Below, piece by piece: positions 19,641 to 32,956 of a stretch of DNA of 64,000 nucleotides. This DNA comes from Muscardinus avellanarius (taxonomy: Eukaryota > Chordata > Mammalia > Rodentia > Gliridae), in contig OY726558.1 in assembly GCA_963383645.1 (NCBI GenBank), positions 179,925,634 through 179,989,633 of the forward strand. The letters are read 5' to 3'. A program made the translations under genes and the position numbers. Positions within the stretch are counted from its first letter, which is position 1; every line of letters starts with the position of its first letter. A model generated the notes under the pieces. That model saw only the letters and a program-made list of their open reading frames with translations, did not search any database and was not told where the DNA came from.

Positions 19641-20975
19641 AAGCAAAGAAACTCCCTTCGAGCTTTTGCCTTGCAGACAAGCAAGCAAGCCGACACACGC
19701 GGTGGAACACCTTTGATTAATTGTGTTGTTTCAACGTTTAGGGTGAAGTGCCTTGGCACGGGATTCTCAGCTTCGGCGGAAGATACTGAAAGGGTGTGCA
19801 ATTTCCTTTTCCTTTTACCAGTGGGAAGCATTAGTGTAAACTGGGCACATCGCTTTTTCTTCTGGCGAGTGTGGGGGAGGAGAGGAGAAGGAAGGGCTTT
19901 GTGGAGGGAAACTCGCTGCGAGGTTGACTTGTTTAAGGTCGCAGACGTTTGGGTGGTGGTTGGCAGTGCTAAGAATGGTGGAAGCTGACAGCGCATAGAT
20001 TCTACTCCGCATCTTTGCTCCTCCACCCTCCCGCCCTCCCCCTTTAAGCCATGGGTGGCTCTAAATGGCTTTGGTGGAGAGATTAGCACACCCCAACTTG
20101 AATAGGAAGTTTGTTCTCTCCCTCTTCTTCTTCCTCCCCTCCCACCTCCCTTCTTAGTCCTTTCCTTTGTTTTTAAAGGATGTGTTTGTATGCATTCTGG
20201 ACATTTGAATTAAAAAAAAAAAACAAAAGTATTGTGATCTAGGAAAGGATCACTATAGATGTGGACAAATCATTAAAATTACAGAGCTATATGATCCATA
20301 ATTGATTAGTCAAAATAACTTATTGATGAAATATACAAATATTTTATTGTAGCACCTATTTTTATATGCACATTTAGCATTCCTCTTTCCTTCACTATTT
20401 AGCCTATGATTTTCACAGAGGTATTGCATTGTATTAGGAACTGTATTTCCAAGACTGAAATGATATCAGGAAAGCATTTAAAATCATTAAAAGTTGTGGA
20501 GCACTTAATGGCGGAATCTTTAAAAACCAATGCAACCACCAAATTTGACCTGTAATTTTTTATTAAAAAAAATCTGATTGTATCCCACTGTATAAAAGAA
20601 AAATAGGGCAACTAATTGGGCCGTTGGAGAGAATTGTGTGCAAGCTTTTGGTTTTATTAGAGGAGATTTAAAAGTATTTTTATTAGTGAACCAAAACGAT
20701 GTATTGATTTGACTACTATTGTAGCCGATTTTCGATTGTTTAACCAAACTCAGTTGTATTTGTACAGATCCACGCGTCCTGGCACCTCAGAAGACCAAAT
20801 GATGGGCTGTACATGTCTCCACACAATGTCTTTATCCCTCTGGGCAGTAAGCAATGATGTAATGACAAGCAGGATCTCTGTAAGATGGGGCTACTGTTGT
20901 TACAGTCTCATATGTATCCCAGCACATGTAATTTTTTAAATAGTTTCTGAATAAACACTTGATAACTATGTCAAA
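19641..20975 (+). other. SLITRK5: SLITRK5 3' UTR
   Basis: Sequence directly after the stop codon remains free of SINEs and L1 and ends near the first well-placed AATAAA (20950-20955). The resulting length of about 1.3 kb is plausible for this gene. The first part is moderately GC-rich; from about 20.2 kb it is AU-rich. The exact end needs transcript data. Confidence 0.65.
20950..20955 (+). terminator. SLITRK5: Probable polyadenylation signal of SLITRK5
   Basis: AATAAA in the context TTTCTGAATAAACACTTG, about 1.3 kb after the stop. It is the most plausible functional signal, although other A-rich hexamers occur further on. Confidence 0.55.
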
Positions 20976-23900
20976 TATGAGGAATTGAAGTAATGATTAC
21001 TTGAAGTGCCAAGATGTAGCTAGCTCTGCGTGACTGGTAAGACCTCCAAAAACAATTCAGGAAGTAGTTGTAAAGCTTTATTCCTAATGGAAAAAGTTCT
21101 TCACCCCAATCATAAAAGTTTCAAAATATACGTACATGCCTTTGTTAGTTCAGGTATGCTTTTCTGAATAGTGCCACTGACTATGTTTATTAATAATACC
21201 TCAATTGTATATTTTCTTTCCTTACTGAAGTATTCATCTAATGCGTGGAACATGGTAAGTAACATGTTACATATTCATGTTTTCATTAGTATCGCATATT
21301 TTGTCGTATCAGACTTATTTATTCAGTTTATGATTTTTTCCTAAGTTTTGTGTTTTATCTGATGTAAAGCTACCTTCAGCAAACATCTAAAAGTTGATCA
21401 TGGTCTTAAATATTCAAGTTGCAGATGGGTATAAACTGTTGGCCTCTGAGTAAGGTTTGCAAGTAAATTTCGATTACAACTGAAGAGTAGAAGGTGTTTG
21501 AATTTAACTGAAGCTTAAAGAGCCTTGTCTTTCATTGCTGTTGGTGGATCTCCCCGTAATCTTTAATGGGATGTGTACAGTTTCAAGGGCTGTTCATGAA
21601 CTTCACCTTTAAGGGACAATTGTCATGGCATTCTGCCACAAAGAGGCAGCATTCACCCATGAGTAAATTGACAGTAACTATTTAAATTCAGCTTGAACAG
21701 GTGGCATCAGTTTCTCCGAAGTGTTTTTTTTTTTTTTTATTATAATGCTACAATGACCAAGTACAGTAAGCATCCATATTCTTCCCAACATTTTCCCTCA
21801 AATTTGTTTTCAAAGGGGAAAGTAATAAATGTAATAATGCCATGATATTATCATGAAAACACAAATGTATAAATCTTCATCTACCTCCTCTATATGAGAT
21901 CCAAAATTACAAAAGAAAAAATAAATGGTAGAATTTGATTTCACTTTTGGAGTTGTTATTGTTTTCACAAGAAAAATTTATTTTTTTAAAATTGTCAATA
22001 TCACTACAACATTATTATATAGAGATATGAATGTTTATTAATAAATTAAAAATTCTAATGCAATGTACAAATCTACATGAAATTAAGTTTCTGAATTGAT
22101 GCATAAGACAATAAAAATTACACAAAACTAAAGACATATTTCTGGACAGCATAAGTAATTTTCAAAGAAAGTACATCGATGTATTTTTAAAAGATATATA
22201 AAACTCTATTCAGTAAAAAAATCAGTCCTATTTCATATAAACTTTGCAAATAGTCTTTTTAGGTATTATGTTTCTATCTTTACTATTTTTAAAGTACTCA
22301 GCATCTTTTTAACATGGAAAATTACAGTTATATGAGTCATTAACAGAGGTTACTCCCAGTTTTTAAATTTTCCCTTTGTATTAAGAGGATAAACATGAAC
22401 TCATACTGGCTATAATAAACTAAAAATCGATCATGTCAGAATCATGAACCTTCATAAAATGAAAAAGGAATTATATTTCTCCTTACATATGGTCTCCTAC
22501 TCATCCATTAACCTGTACAATAGAGTCCGAGTTGTATGTTTTGCATATTTGATTTTTGGTATTGTAGGTTGTTCTCTGAATAAATAGACTTGTTATATCA
22601 GTGGTATAGAATTGGCTTAATAAACCTTGCAACATCTCTCCATATAGTTTTGGGGAATAACATGTGTAGTGTTTCAGGCATATATTAAAATTTGGGTGCA
22701 AACCAAGCTTACTCTTCGTGCTTGTTCTATTTAATATATATCATAAACTCATATAAACTTATTTCCTGTAGATAGTAGAAAATATTGTTTTTTATCTCTA
22801 TATGATTGTAGTGTGAATATTTAAATTATCTTGGATAATATATTCCATGTAGATGTAGTTGAATAACTTTATACAAAACACTAAATTACAAGTTAAACAA
22901 CTTTAGCATAAGTATTATACTTGGAACACATATTTTGCTTAGGGAAGATAATTACCCTTTAACATGCAAAAGTGGAAAATTTTGGCAACTATTCTATATA
23001 CTCAAGTGTATTCCTCTGCACTGCTCCCTTTATCCCAATACGAAGGTCAATCGAGTGTATAGAAAGTACATCTTCATGTAATGTCGAAAAGGTTAACGAA
23101 GACTGTAGTTTCTTGCATTATACATTAACTATTCTTGTTAAGATATATGATTATAAAGTCATTGAAAATAATATGGATAATGTTCTTTCCCCACCCTATT
23201 ATAAATTATGTCTCTTTTCCTTTTCTCTTACATTTCTTCTCTCCATCCTTCCTTCTTTTCTCTTATCTCTCCATTATTTTTCAGTAGAGCAAAATAACGA
23301 GTGAGAATAGTTCATTCTTCGTTAGAAATGCCCCAAACTGGCCATTTAAATTCAAAAGCTCAGTGCATTGTTTCCCAAGTCATGTGATCCCAAATTTCTG
23401 AAAATAAAGCAGACCACAAATATGCTTTCAATTTGGTGGCAAATAAGCTCGTATTGCGTTTTTTAAATGGTTACAAGTGGAAATATTGTTCAGACTTGAC
23501 AAAGCTTTTGGTATTACTACTTTTAAGAATAAAATTCACACACATTAAAGGACTAGAAAAACAGGAAAGTAACAAATGTAAGCACTAAAAACCAGGCACG
23601 TGTAATTGTGACTTCAAAGAGAATAAAGTATTATAAGTGAAAAATCACACTGTTATACAATTAACTGTTTAATTTATAGAATGGTCTTCAAATTCTTGAA
23701 GCTCTCCACTAGTTTGCAAACACAAATATATTATAGTAAAATTAAAGTAGCTGGATACACATTAGCCATGTGTCTAAAAACAATCTAACATTGAAATGCA
23801 AATAAATTATGTATTCATTATATTGGATTTAATGCTGTTCTTAGCATTAATTAATTTTAAATTAATAAGATGCTTTTCCATAACTGCAATGCCTATATAT

Positions 23901-24787
23901 ATATATATCCATTAGTGTATAAAACATATATCTGTCATGAAAAATTAAACTATGATTATCACATATGCAACTTTCATCCTGGGTTCATTATATTTTAATG
24001 CTGTTAAGAGCTTCAATTATATTTTTATGCTTCATGCTTTATGAATGCTATATAGTGCGAAAGTGATTGGTACAGTATGTTTGGAATCATAATATAATTA
24101 TTTTTCTTTCTTTGTTTTTAGTCTACCTTTCAGTGTAAGATTTATGTCAAATTTTCATGTTAATTGTACTGGTATTTGTACATTTTTTAAACATTTAAGA
24201 AAACATTTAATCTTAAGCTCAAATAATTTAGATTATTTATTAAAATAAAAATATTCTGTAGAGAATTGATACAGTACACATATGAGATAATTTGGCTTTC
24301 TTATTTTATATTGCTGTAAAAATGTCATATGTCATATAATAAAAAGTCAGATACATTTTTATTAGATATTAGGAAATTCATCTTATAGAAGAAATAATAT
24401 TCTCAGAAATATGTTGAATGAAAATATTCAAATAGATTTTTAGTTAGGTATCTCAATGAGTACATTTGAAGGTATGCCATATATTTTTTATAAAAATATA
24501 CTGTTAAAAATTACATGTGGAAGTTATGAACCAGTTTGTGATGGATTTATCATTATTATTATTAACAAATGCATAGTTGGAATGTGGCTTTTTCTTAAAA
24601 GCTTGGTCTACTTTGGACAGCTTATTTGCATACCATTTACTTTAAGAAATATATTAATATATTACCATATAAATTCAACTCAGATTTAATTGTAATATTT
24701 CAAATTTGAGTCACATGTATAGCCATATACATATATAAGCATCAGAATTCTGTTACTTTTTAGTGTTCCAGAATATGTATCCCAGCA
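20976..24787. other. Gene desert downstream of SLITRK5
   Basis: AT-rich, with no SINE or L1 piece that I recognise over nearly 4 kb, which is notable given the repeat load elsewhere. A (GT)n-like patch lies at about 24807-24850, just past the end. ORFs of 66-110 codons have no recognisable domain. Confidence 0.5.
21470..21720. promoter_or_regulatory. Candidate conserved non-coding element (unverified)
   Basis: A less AT-rich, complex stretch with AGGGACAATTGTCATGGC (a SOX-like palindrome), TCTTTAATGGG and GGCTGTTCATGAAC. It is free of repeats and has no ORF. The enhancer idea is inference from composition and its position 3' of SLITRK5. Confidence 0.25.
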
Positions 24788-25160
24788 TTGGTTTAGTTTG
24801 CATAGGTGTGTTTGTGTGTGTGTTGTGTGTGTTGTGTGTGTGTGTGTTTTGTTTTCACTACATCCTATCTATGCAAAAAGAGACTGGCACGTGAATAAGA
24901 AAAGTTGAACAATTAATGACAAATATAGATGATAGATATGAATAAAAAAAGCTAAACACAACAAAAATTCAGATGCTGGAGTACAGATTTGTCTTAGATG
25001 AGGTTAACATTGTATAGCTATAGCTGTATGTTATTATTTGTTGGCTATTAAAATTAAATCTTTATTAAAAGGAAGGTATCTGAGGAAAATATTAGTAAAA
25101 GGAAAGAAATATTTATTTGGCAATTTGTCCTATGTTTTTGGGCATTTCAGTTTATTCTTC
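24788..25160. repeat. Dispersed direct repeat, copy A (partner 35362-35715)
   Basis: This block aligns collinearly with 35362-35715. Shared landmarks are TGGTTTAGTTTGCAT, TTTGTTTTCACT, CTATGAATAAA-like spacers, CAGATGCT, GTTTGTCTTAGATGA, AAAAGGAAG and ATATTTATTTGG. Copy A also has an expanded GT run at about 24807-24850. Identity is high but imperfect, so the duplication is not recent. It could be a local duplication or two copies of one old interspersed repeat. Confidence 0.85.
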
Positions 25161-27296
25161 ATAAAAAATTTTACCCTAAGGAATATACTTTTTAGTACAG
25201 CATGTACTTGGGTCCTTTTGCCCATGATTGCTTTGGCCTACACATTCTTCAATTAAAACTTTGTGCATCAGATTAGACATGTGAAAAATGACACTATTAT
25301 TCTTGCAACTCTAATCAGGCCCCTCTAGATATCTTTATTAAAAAATAAGTTTTCCAATTTACTGATTTGCATGAATGTTAAAGTATCTTTAGTCATATCA
25401 GGTGCATCTCTTTATATTGTTAATTTAAAAATATGATTACCACGGGTTATTCTTAAGCAGGATTTAATGTGAGTGAGCATAAGTGAACTTTAAATTATCT
25501 CTAATAACCATCCTAAATACATAGAATCTAAAAAGTAAAGGTGACAGTTTCTTTGTAAATATACCTAAAATTACACACTGATCAACAGGGTGGCTCTTAT
25601 AGTTCACAAAATGCCACCTTTCTATGCTTATAAACACACATAAAACACTTGGCAAATGAAAAATCCAAAGTTTAACTCCTGAAAAAACCTGTTTTAATCT
25701 CATCAGAATACATCTGTTTTCATTATTTTAGACTAAGTTGAATGCCTTTAGGAAGGAAGAGCATGTCCATTTCATCTTAACCTGGTAACTACATTTGAGA
25801 ATTTGAGCTTTCAGTGATATTTAAATAAAATTTGTCCCTCTAATGTTAAAAATTATGTATCATAATCATGAATCTGTGGATAATATCCTATGGGAACTTA
25901 AAGTTTATCAGTGCTCTACATATAATGTATAAAGTAGCAGGTTTTATGAATAAATTAAATATAAAATCGAAACTGATATTTCTGCATTAAAAGGAGCACT
26001 GTTTATTATATATTAATATTCTGTTAGAAACATAAGCGTAAGTATTAAAGTTAACTATTTTCTGTATCTTGAAGTCTTCCACAGATGACGCTACTCCCAT
26101 GTAGGTGATTTTGTAAAATGTACTGTCTCCCACAAGCCCTGGACATCAAGGGAAGCAACAGCAGTACGTTAGTGCACATGGAAAATTATAACTGCAGTTT
26201 AGACCACAGCCTTTTTCTGAAAAGTCCACCTCTGATGTACTTGAAATGAGTGATAAAGCTCAATTCAACCAAAAAATGTCAAACATAAGGTATCATGAGA
26301 ATTATTTCTAGGATAGAAAGTATAACTTGAAAGATCTTATCCTATAGAATTAGGAACAAAAAAATTTTAAGTGGGGAGATACAGAATTGACAAATTTTTT
26401 CAATGTATTTAAACAAAAAAGAGCAGATAAAATATATATTTTATTATTACTAACTTGATTCCTGATTGGTTCTTTTCAATTTGATTTTGTATCTGCAGAA
26501 GATAAAATGTAATGAAATTCCAAATGCTCAGTGTTTCTTTTATTTAAGATTTTTTCTGAGACTAAGACGGATATACAATATAAAGATTTTCTGAATTTTA
26601 TCTCTCATTTGTCTAAAAATGTTAATTAGCTTTGTGTTATAAACAGACTGTTACTGAGTTTTTGTTATTGATTTGATTTAGTGATCATGCAATCTTAGCT
26701 TTTGAAAATGAAAAAATGTGGCTGAAATAGTTGCAAATTATTTGCTGTTATTTCATATTAAATGGTAGGCAGTGGTTAAAAGATGAAACTACGATGCTAT
26801 TATTCTGAATCAGTTTCTTTATTTCCATAGATTAATGGTATATCCTTTGGCAACTCTCTTTGTGTTTCTTCCTTAATTTCACTCTGTGAAAATTGATATA
26901 ATTATCTCAGCTTATGAAACTCTGAAAGAAATTTAGAATTTTTTTCCTACTGAGCATGTCAGTTGTGATTCTAGATATAAAAACTCATTTCTGTTTGCAT
27001 CTATAAAAATCATATCTTTCAGATTTAAACATGTTTCTCATACTGTGTGTCTATATTCATAAAAATATTATTTCAAATGCATTTTGTTTGCATTTAACAT
27101 ACTGTGAAGTTATGTATTTTGAAATTTCTATTATTTGGGGTTTAATTTAAGCAGTACTGAGTATACCTATATATTAAAGGATCTTGGCTTTATTGCAGAA
27201 TGAATAGTAAAAGGTACAATAAATATAATATACATCATGTTCCATTTTAATATTCTAAATTTAGTCACTGCTTTCTTATATAATGATTAATAGTAA
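25161..27296. other. Gene desert, nothing firmly recognised
   Basis: AT-rich. The stretch 26060-26250 (GTCTCCCACAAGCCCTGGAC onward) is more complex and may be a conserved element, but I cannot support that further. Confidence 0.5.
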
Positions 27297-27350
27297 AGAT
27301 AGCTTTAATTTCCTTTTACCTCAGCAAGTAAAAGGAAATTAAAGCTATCT
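27297..27350. repeat. Perfect 23-bp inverted repeat with 8-nt loop
   Basis: Arms at 27297-27319 and 27328-27350 are exact reverse complements (first arm begins AGATAGCTTTAATTTCC); the loop is CTCAGCAA. Outside the stem, GATTAATAG (from about 27284) pairs with CTATTAATC (from about 27361), so the hairpin extends across an internal loop. No flanking duplication or transposon end was identified. Confidence 0.95.
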
Positions 27351-28060
27351 GTTAAATCTGGCTATTAATCTGATCATGAAAAAAACTCCATTCTCACTGT
27401 TTTTAAATGTCATTACTAGCAATTTACTGGTCTCAATAACAATCTGAGTTCTTTCTCAGATGCTTAGTTATATACATATATATTAAATATTATAGGGAGC
27501 TGTAATAATTAGATTTTAAATAGTCGCAATGATAAATTCATAAACTCAATGATTATATCATACCCTTTGCAATGATGAACAGAAACTCAGGTACTTCAAA
27601 ATTAATATCTCGAGAGACTGGAAGTGTAGCAAGCTGGCATTCATACTAATAAAAAGGTCTTAGTGAATATCACCTTACAACTTAACAACATCTGCATTAT
27701 GCAATATTTATTTGAAACAATTATATAGTGCAAATTTTGTGTTTCTATTCTGTGTAAGAAAGTTAATAAAAATTTCATTGGTCATATTTTTTTTCTTTTC
27801 AACTAACTTATCAAAAATAATCTACATAAAACAGGAATGCTGTAGTTAGTATTTACTGCAAAAATTAAAAAAAGAGCAAGAGAGAAGGAAAATAGTGAGT
27901 TGGGATAATGGTTATAGGTAATATCAGATCCAGAAACTGGACCTGGTTCTTAATAGTTACTCATTCACTGAATTTGCAAATACTTATTTATATTAATTTC
28001 CAGACTAAGGAAAATTCACTGAATTGCATGTTCTTCCTAAGTGGTCTATCAAAACACTAT
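27351..28060. other. Intergenic DNA, nothing recognised
   Basis: AT-rich, with no gene or SINE before the element at 28066. Confidence 0.5.
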
Positions 28061-28065
28061 TTACT

Positions 28066-28248
28066 GGCTGGGCATGGTGGCGCACGCTTGCAATCCCCGC
28101 ACTTGGGAGGCAGAGACAGGAGGATCGGGCAGGTTCAAAGCCAGCTGTGTGCGCTGGCTTAGGAGACCCTGTTTCCATATAAAAATGTAAAAATAGGTCT
28201 GGGAGTGTAGCCCAGAGGTAGAAGGGCTTCCAGGAACCCCAGTACCAC

Positions 28249-28255
<7 letters not shown>
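28066..28255 (+). mobile_element. SINE, short B1-dID-type subfamily
   Basis: GGCTGGGCATGGTGGCGCAC, GCAATCCCCGCACTTGGGAG and AGGTCTGGGAGTGTAGCCCA then GAGGTAGAAGGGCTTCC, followed by an A tail that runs into a long (TA)n array. Very well preserved over its whole length. Confidence 0.95.

Positions 28256-28261
<6 letters not shown>

Positions 28262-28312
<51 letters not shown>
28262..28312. repeat. (AT)n microsatellite at SINE tail
   Basis: About 25 AT units directly after the A tail of the SINE at 28066-28255; microsatellites often grow from such tails. Confidence 0.95.
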
Positions 28313-28315
<3 letters not shown>

Positions 28316-28416
28316 CCTAAACTTTAAGAAAAGTTAAAATATCAGTAATAATCTTAGGTGAATGTGTAGTACTCTAACAAGCAAATTTATAGAAAACCAC
28401 TGGGAATACTATTATC

Positions 28417-28417
<1 letters not shown>

Positions 28418-28453
<36 letters not shown>

Positions 28454-28460
28454 ATGTGTG
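28418..28460. repeat. (GT)n microsatellite
   Basis: GT run adjoining the 3' end of the following minus-strand SINE. Confidence 0.95.
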
Positions 28461-28652
28461 TTTGTTAGTTACTGAAATTGAACCCAGTGGCATTCTGCTG
28501 CCTAGCCAGACCCATAGCCCTTTTATTTATTTATCTTTAATTTTGAAACACTATCTTCCTAAGTTGTTGAGGCTGGTCTTGAACTTTCAATTCTTCTGTC
28601 TCAGCTTCCCAAGTACTGGTATTACATACATGTGCCATCGTGCCCAGTTCCT
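28461..28652 (-). mobile_element. SINE, older B1-dID type, reverse orientation
   Basis: The plus strand reads ACTGAAATTGAACCCAGTGG, CATTCTGCTGCCTAGCC, CTAAGTTGTTGAGGCTGG and GCCATCGTGCCCAG. It is moderately diverged, with only one CTAAGTTGTTGAG motif. Confidence 0.85.
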
Positions 28653-28879
28653 TTTATCAAATTTTAAACATATTATAAACACAGGAAATATTTTTCAGAC
28701 AGTTCTCTTTTAGTCTAGTTTTCTAAAAACAAAATTCCAGATAGGTAAGGAAAAATGAAAATAAAACTAGGGTACTTAGGCATAAAATCCATATCCCAGT
28801 ATTTATTTTAATTGTGTGTTTTGTTTGTTACTATAATTGGCTGGGGTTTTTTTCTGTTTGTTTTAATAATAAGAGAAGT

Positions 28880-29175
28880 AATGAGTGCTCACCTGCAATT
28901 ATATTTTTGTTTTAAATTTGGGGTGTGCCTTAATGGAGCACATTATTGACAGATACACTCCTGGTGTGGTTAAGCCTGGTGAGGTGTTTATATCTATTTA
29001 GAAAGCTTCTCTGGTAACTATGTACTTTCCCCCTGGGTATGAGAAAATCAGTTCATCTTTTTAATGAGAATGTTACCTCCAGGGAAAAACTAATCCAGAA
29101 GGAATAATACATTCCTCAGGGCAGCTGCCTACAGAGGGACACATTTTTCTCTAGGGCTGACTACATGTATATTTC
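28880..29175. promoter_or_regulatory. Candidate conserved non-coding element (unverified)
   Basis: A complex, repeat-free stretch with a homeodomain-like GCCTTAATGGAGC, an E-box in GGGCAGCTGCC, and TCCTGGTGTGGTTAAGCC, set in very AT-rich DNA. It has no ORF of note. The regulatory call is inference. Confidence 0.25.
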
Positions 29176-32100
29176 AGTGGAGGGTTTTAATATTTTAAGA
29201 TATCATTGCATTTTTGTCATAGGTGTCCTGACTACAGGATACAGAATTTCTAAAAAATATATATATTGACATATTTTTCTAAACTTTTTTATACATTAAT
29301 CACAATTTAGGCTATCGTATTTATTATGAACATATTGATTGATTTCATATTGGAGATAAAATGAGACAATTATTTATGCACAGTTTACATATTTATAAAA
29401 CTTGAAAGATAGAAAAGAGGAAGATTAGAAGAGTGCCTCTTAGTTTCATTTAAGAACCCCAGAGAGCACAATTTAGGAGCCAGTAGGCTATTCTAATGGA
29501 AAAATATACATTGTTTTTATTCTCTGCATTGAAACTTCCTGAATTTTAACCTTAATGCTTCTTGGATGATGAATTATTTACTTATTGTTATCACTTCAAA
29601 CATTTCAGAGAGTTTGTGTGTTGCAAATGTGGAGCTATTAATTTTGTAGCCATCTCTTTGAATTCCTCAAGCTATATTGAATATTTATATATTTGAAAAA
29701 TGTAAGTCACTTCTTTGCCCATGAAAAAACACTGAAAAACTTCTCCAAAACCTTGGGTCCTAATTACTTAGCTATTTCTTTGTTTTACAAGCCTAATTTT
29801 CTTTTCCAAGTTAAAACCAATTATGTATTAAACATATAGCATAATACTGTAAAATATATTGATATTCTGCTTCTGTTTGTAAAATACATACTTGCAATAC
29901 AATATCTATAAAGTTGTTTCATAAGATATTGTTATAAAAATATTTAATAGATATCTGATAAGAAATATAAAAGCATAGTGCATTTTAGTAATAAAAGTCA
30001 GACACTTTTTCAAAATACTAATGCAAGCAAAAGAGAGGTTAAACTTTCTATTTGAGGAAGATATTTTCCTTCTTGTATTTTCTCCCATTTCTTCATAGCA
30101 AATCAGGGTCTAATTCTTATTCTTTATTATAAATTGCTTATTTGAATTACTGTTACTTATGTAAAAATGAAATTACCATTTGTTGTTTGAAATAAAAACA
30201 ATAGAGCTATTGATTTATAAACAAACCTGATGTATCTATTTTTGCATTTAAATAACATTTGAACTAAACAGTTAAAATTAAAAATGTTATTTTAGCAATC
30301 CACTTTATAAACTAGAAATGTAGAATCTATTATTTATACATGTTAGCATGCTATTGCATAGGAAACACTTAAAAATGCATAGTCTTCAGTAATTTTAAAC
30401 TCTTTTATTTAAACCATGAATCCATAACCAACACTGAGATGCTGACTACTAACTGTCTTTTTAAGTGAAAATGTGATTATTCATTCACATGATTACTCAC
30501 ATAATGTCTTCATAGTTGAAATTATTTTATTTGTCACACTGAGAAAATTGACAATATATACAATTAAGTGAAAGTCTTCATATTAATAAAATATTACATC
30601 ATAATATGTATACTTTTATAAAGTAATGAGAAACTACATATGTATTTTCAGAAATTTAATATTTTTGTTAAAATTGAAATTATGTACGTATTTTATATGG
30701 AACCATTTCTATCTGGGTATGTTTTAAAAATAAAATTACATTAAACTTTAGTCTATTATATGTGGTATAAATAATAATAAAAGCAACATTATTTCCAGTG
30801 CCAGAGGAGAAGACATCCTTTAAAGAATTAAATTTTAGTCAAAATAATTATTTAATGATATGTTTTTGAGGCAAATTCTAGCCTATCTTTTTTCTACTTT
30901 TTATATAATAACTGATTTAGTAGTAAGAATTTCCATACTGTTAGATATCCACTTATTTTAACTAATGCCAGTATCTGGAATTTGTGTCAAACAAAGTCTG
31001 CTTTAATGTTTAATTTCAGAAGATTCAAAGTACTGAAATAATTTCTGCATACTATGTGCCACCACTATGAAAAATTTGTAGCTAAAATTCTAGGAGCAAT
31101 AATGTCTGGTTGAATTTTGCTCTCCTATTTACTGTTAATAGAGTCAGTCTCCCTTCAATTTGAAAATCTTCCTGTGGAACAGGAAAATGTCCCATGTGCA
31201 TGAAAAAGATTTACAATGAAGCATACCAAATATGCAGATATGGAAAACCTAACACCATTTTAAACTAAGAAATCTTAAAGAAGTCCTGCATGTAGTGTCT
31301 ATCAGGTAGCAAATAAACACATATGATAACCACACACTTTTTTTTTGGATACATAATTCTAAGTAAGTTATCTTAGTACATCATTAGCTAATATAACTTC
31401 GATTTTACTACTTATATTAAAATATTAGAAGTACTGAACCAAATTATATTAGATGTGATTTTCATCAAATAAATCAGGCTACTTTTGCTATATTTTCTCC
31501 TTAGAAGTCATTCTGTGGTTAAAACTCCATATAGGTTATGTTATCTGTAACTATTTAACTAAATCTATGAGTCCTATGAAGAAAATCGCTGTTACCTAAG
31601 TTAAAGTCATTTCATATAACAAATATTCATTAAATCATTTTGTCTATACACACATATAATATCATTATATTTGGATTAGGTATTAGCGTTGTCTTACAGC
31701 TAAAATGCTGGTATGGTTTTGTATTAACTGTAACTTGGAGTTAGTTTTGGGATCTCACATATTTTCCCTTAATATTTTAGTTCCCCAATGGATACAAAAT
31801 ATTGATGCTGACATTCCTAGATATAAATTTCACACAGATTCAAATTTGTAAATTGTTATTAGACTAATGTGAATCAGATTCACATTTGTATATTGTTATT
31901 AGACAGTATTTCATGACTTTTTATTATAGCATCAATGGTTATAATTATATGCAATTCATGAGTTTTTAACGTATTTCTCTCTGTGTCTAGATTTTTAGCT
32001 TCATGCACTATATAAAATATGGCATTTTTATTTGATAATTTTTATAATGCAGTGAACCAGATGGAATTGGCAACTAAATCAAATAGAGTACAAGGCTTTG

Positions 32101-32733
32101 GGTTATGTCTATATAAGGAAATCATGTTTTAACACAATGATAAATTTTTGTACATGTTGACAATATTCAATTCAGAGAAATACTGCATTATGTGCATTTT
32201 GATCATTCTTTAAATTGTTGATTGATATATTTTGAGTTTTGAAAAATTCTTTTATATTTACATTGTTTCAGTTGATTATAAATTTTGGAATTCACTGAAT
32301 CTGCTCAGATTTAACCTAGAAAAACTGAAGTAGATAAACCACAGTTTTTAAGTCTTGATCACTTTTTTTCCTTTCATTTTAACCTGAGGTTCATTGGCTA
32401 AGGAAGTTACAATCGAGTTGTAACCAATTTTTTTTTTTATTTGTTCATTTGTTCATGACATTCTGCTTCAAGGGGCTGATATGATATTTTGATGAGATTA
32501 CATCAGAGTCAAAGATATTTTAAACGTTAAGATTAAGAACATTCCTTTAGCTGTGAAAGGGCAGCCTATGTAGGAGATGCTAGACAGCAGACCCAATTTA
32601 GCACTAGAGAGAAACTGTCTAGATTAGCACATTAATTTTATAAGGAGAGTCAGGCTTGCCAATAAAGTAGAAAATGTAGGCACCTAAGACAATAACTCAC
32701 CTGTCTTTTGGTGAATTATATTTTCCTTCTTAG
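29176..32733. other. Gene desert, nothing recognised
   Basis: About 3.5 kb of AT-rich sequence with no supported gene, SINE or L1 piece apart from the small tandem repeat listed separately. Confidence 0.5.
31837..31904. repeat. 28-bp direct repeat, period 40
   Basis: A unit ending TTGTTATTAGAC occurs at 31837-31864 and 31877-31904 with two mismatches; 12 bp lie between the copies. Confidence 0.85.
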
Positions 32734-32956
32734 GGGAGGTTCTGCTTGTAATCCCAGTACTTTGAAGGCTGAAACAGGAGGATCCAGATTCTCAGCCAGC
32801 CTCACCTACTTAGGCCCTCCAAAAGTGTCTGAGACCCTATTTTAAAATAAAGAATGAAAAATAAGCTGGGTGTGTAGCTCCAAGATAGAATGCCTCTGGA
32901 TTCAATCCCCAGATATTTATTCACAAAATAAATAAATAAATAAATAAATAAATAAA
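32734..32956 (+). mobile_element. SINE, older B1-dID type, with AAATA tail
   Basis: GCTTGTAATCCCAGTACTTTG, GGCTGAAACAGGAGGATCC, then GCTGGGTGTGTAGCTCCAAG and CTGGATTCAATCCCCAG (B-box-like), ending in (AAAT)n. It is diverged in the first half. Confidence 0.85.
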
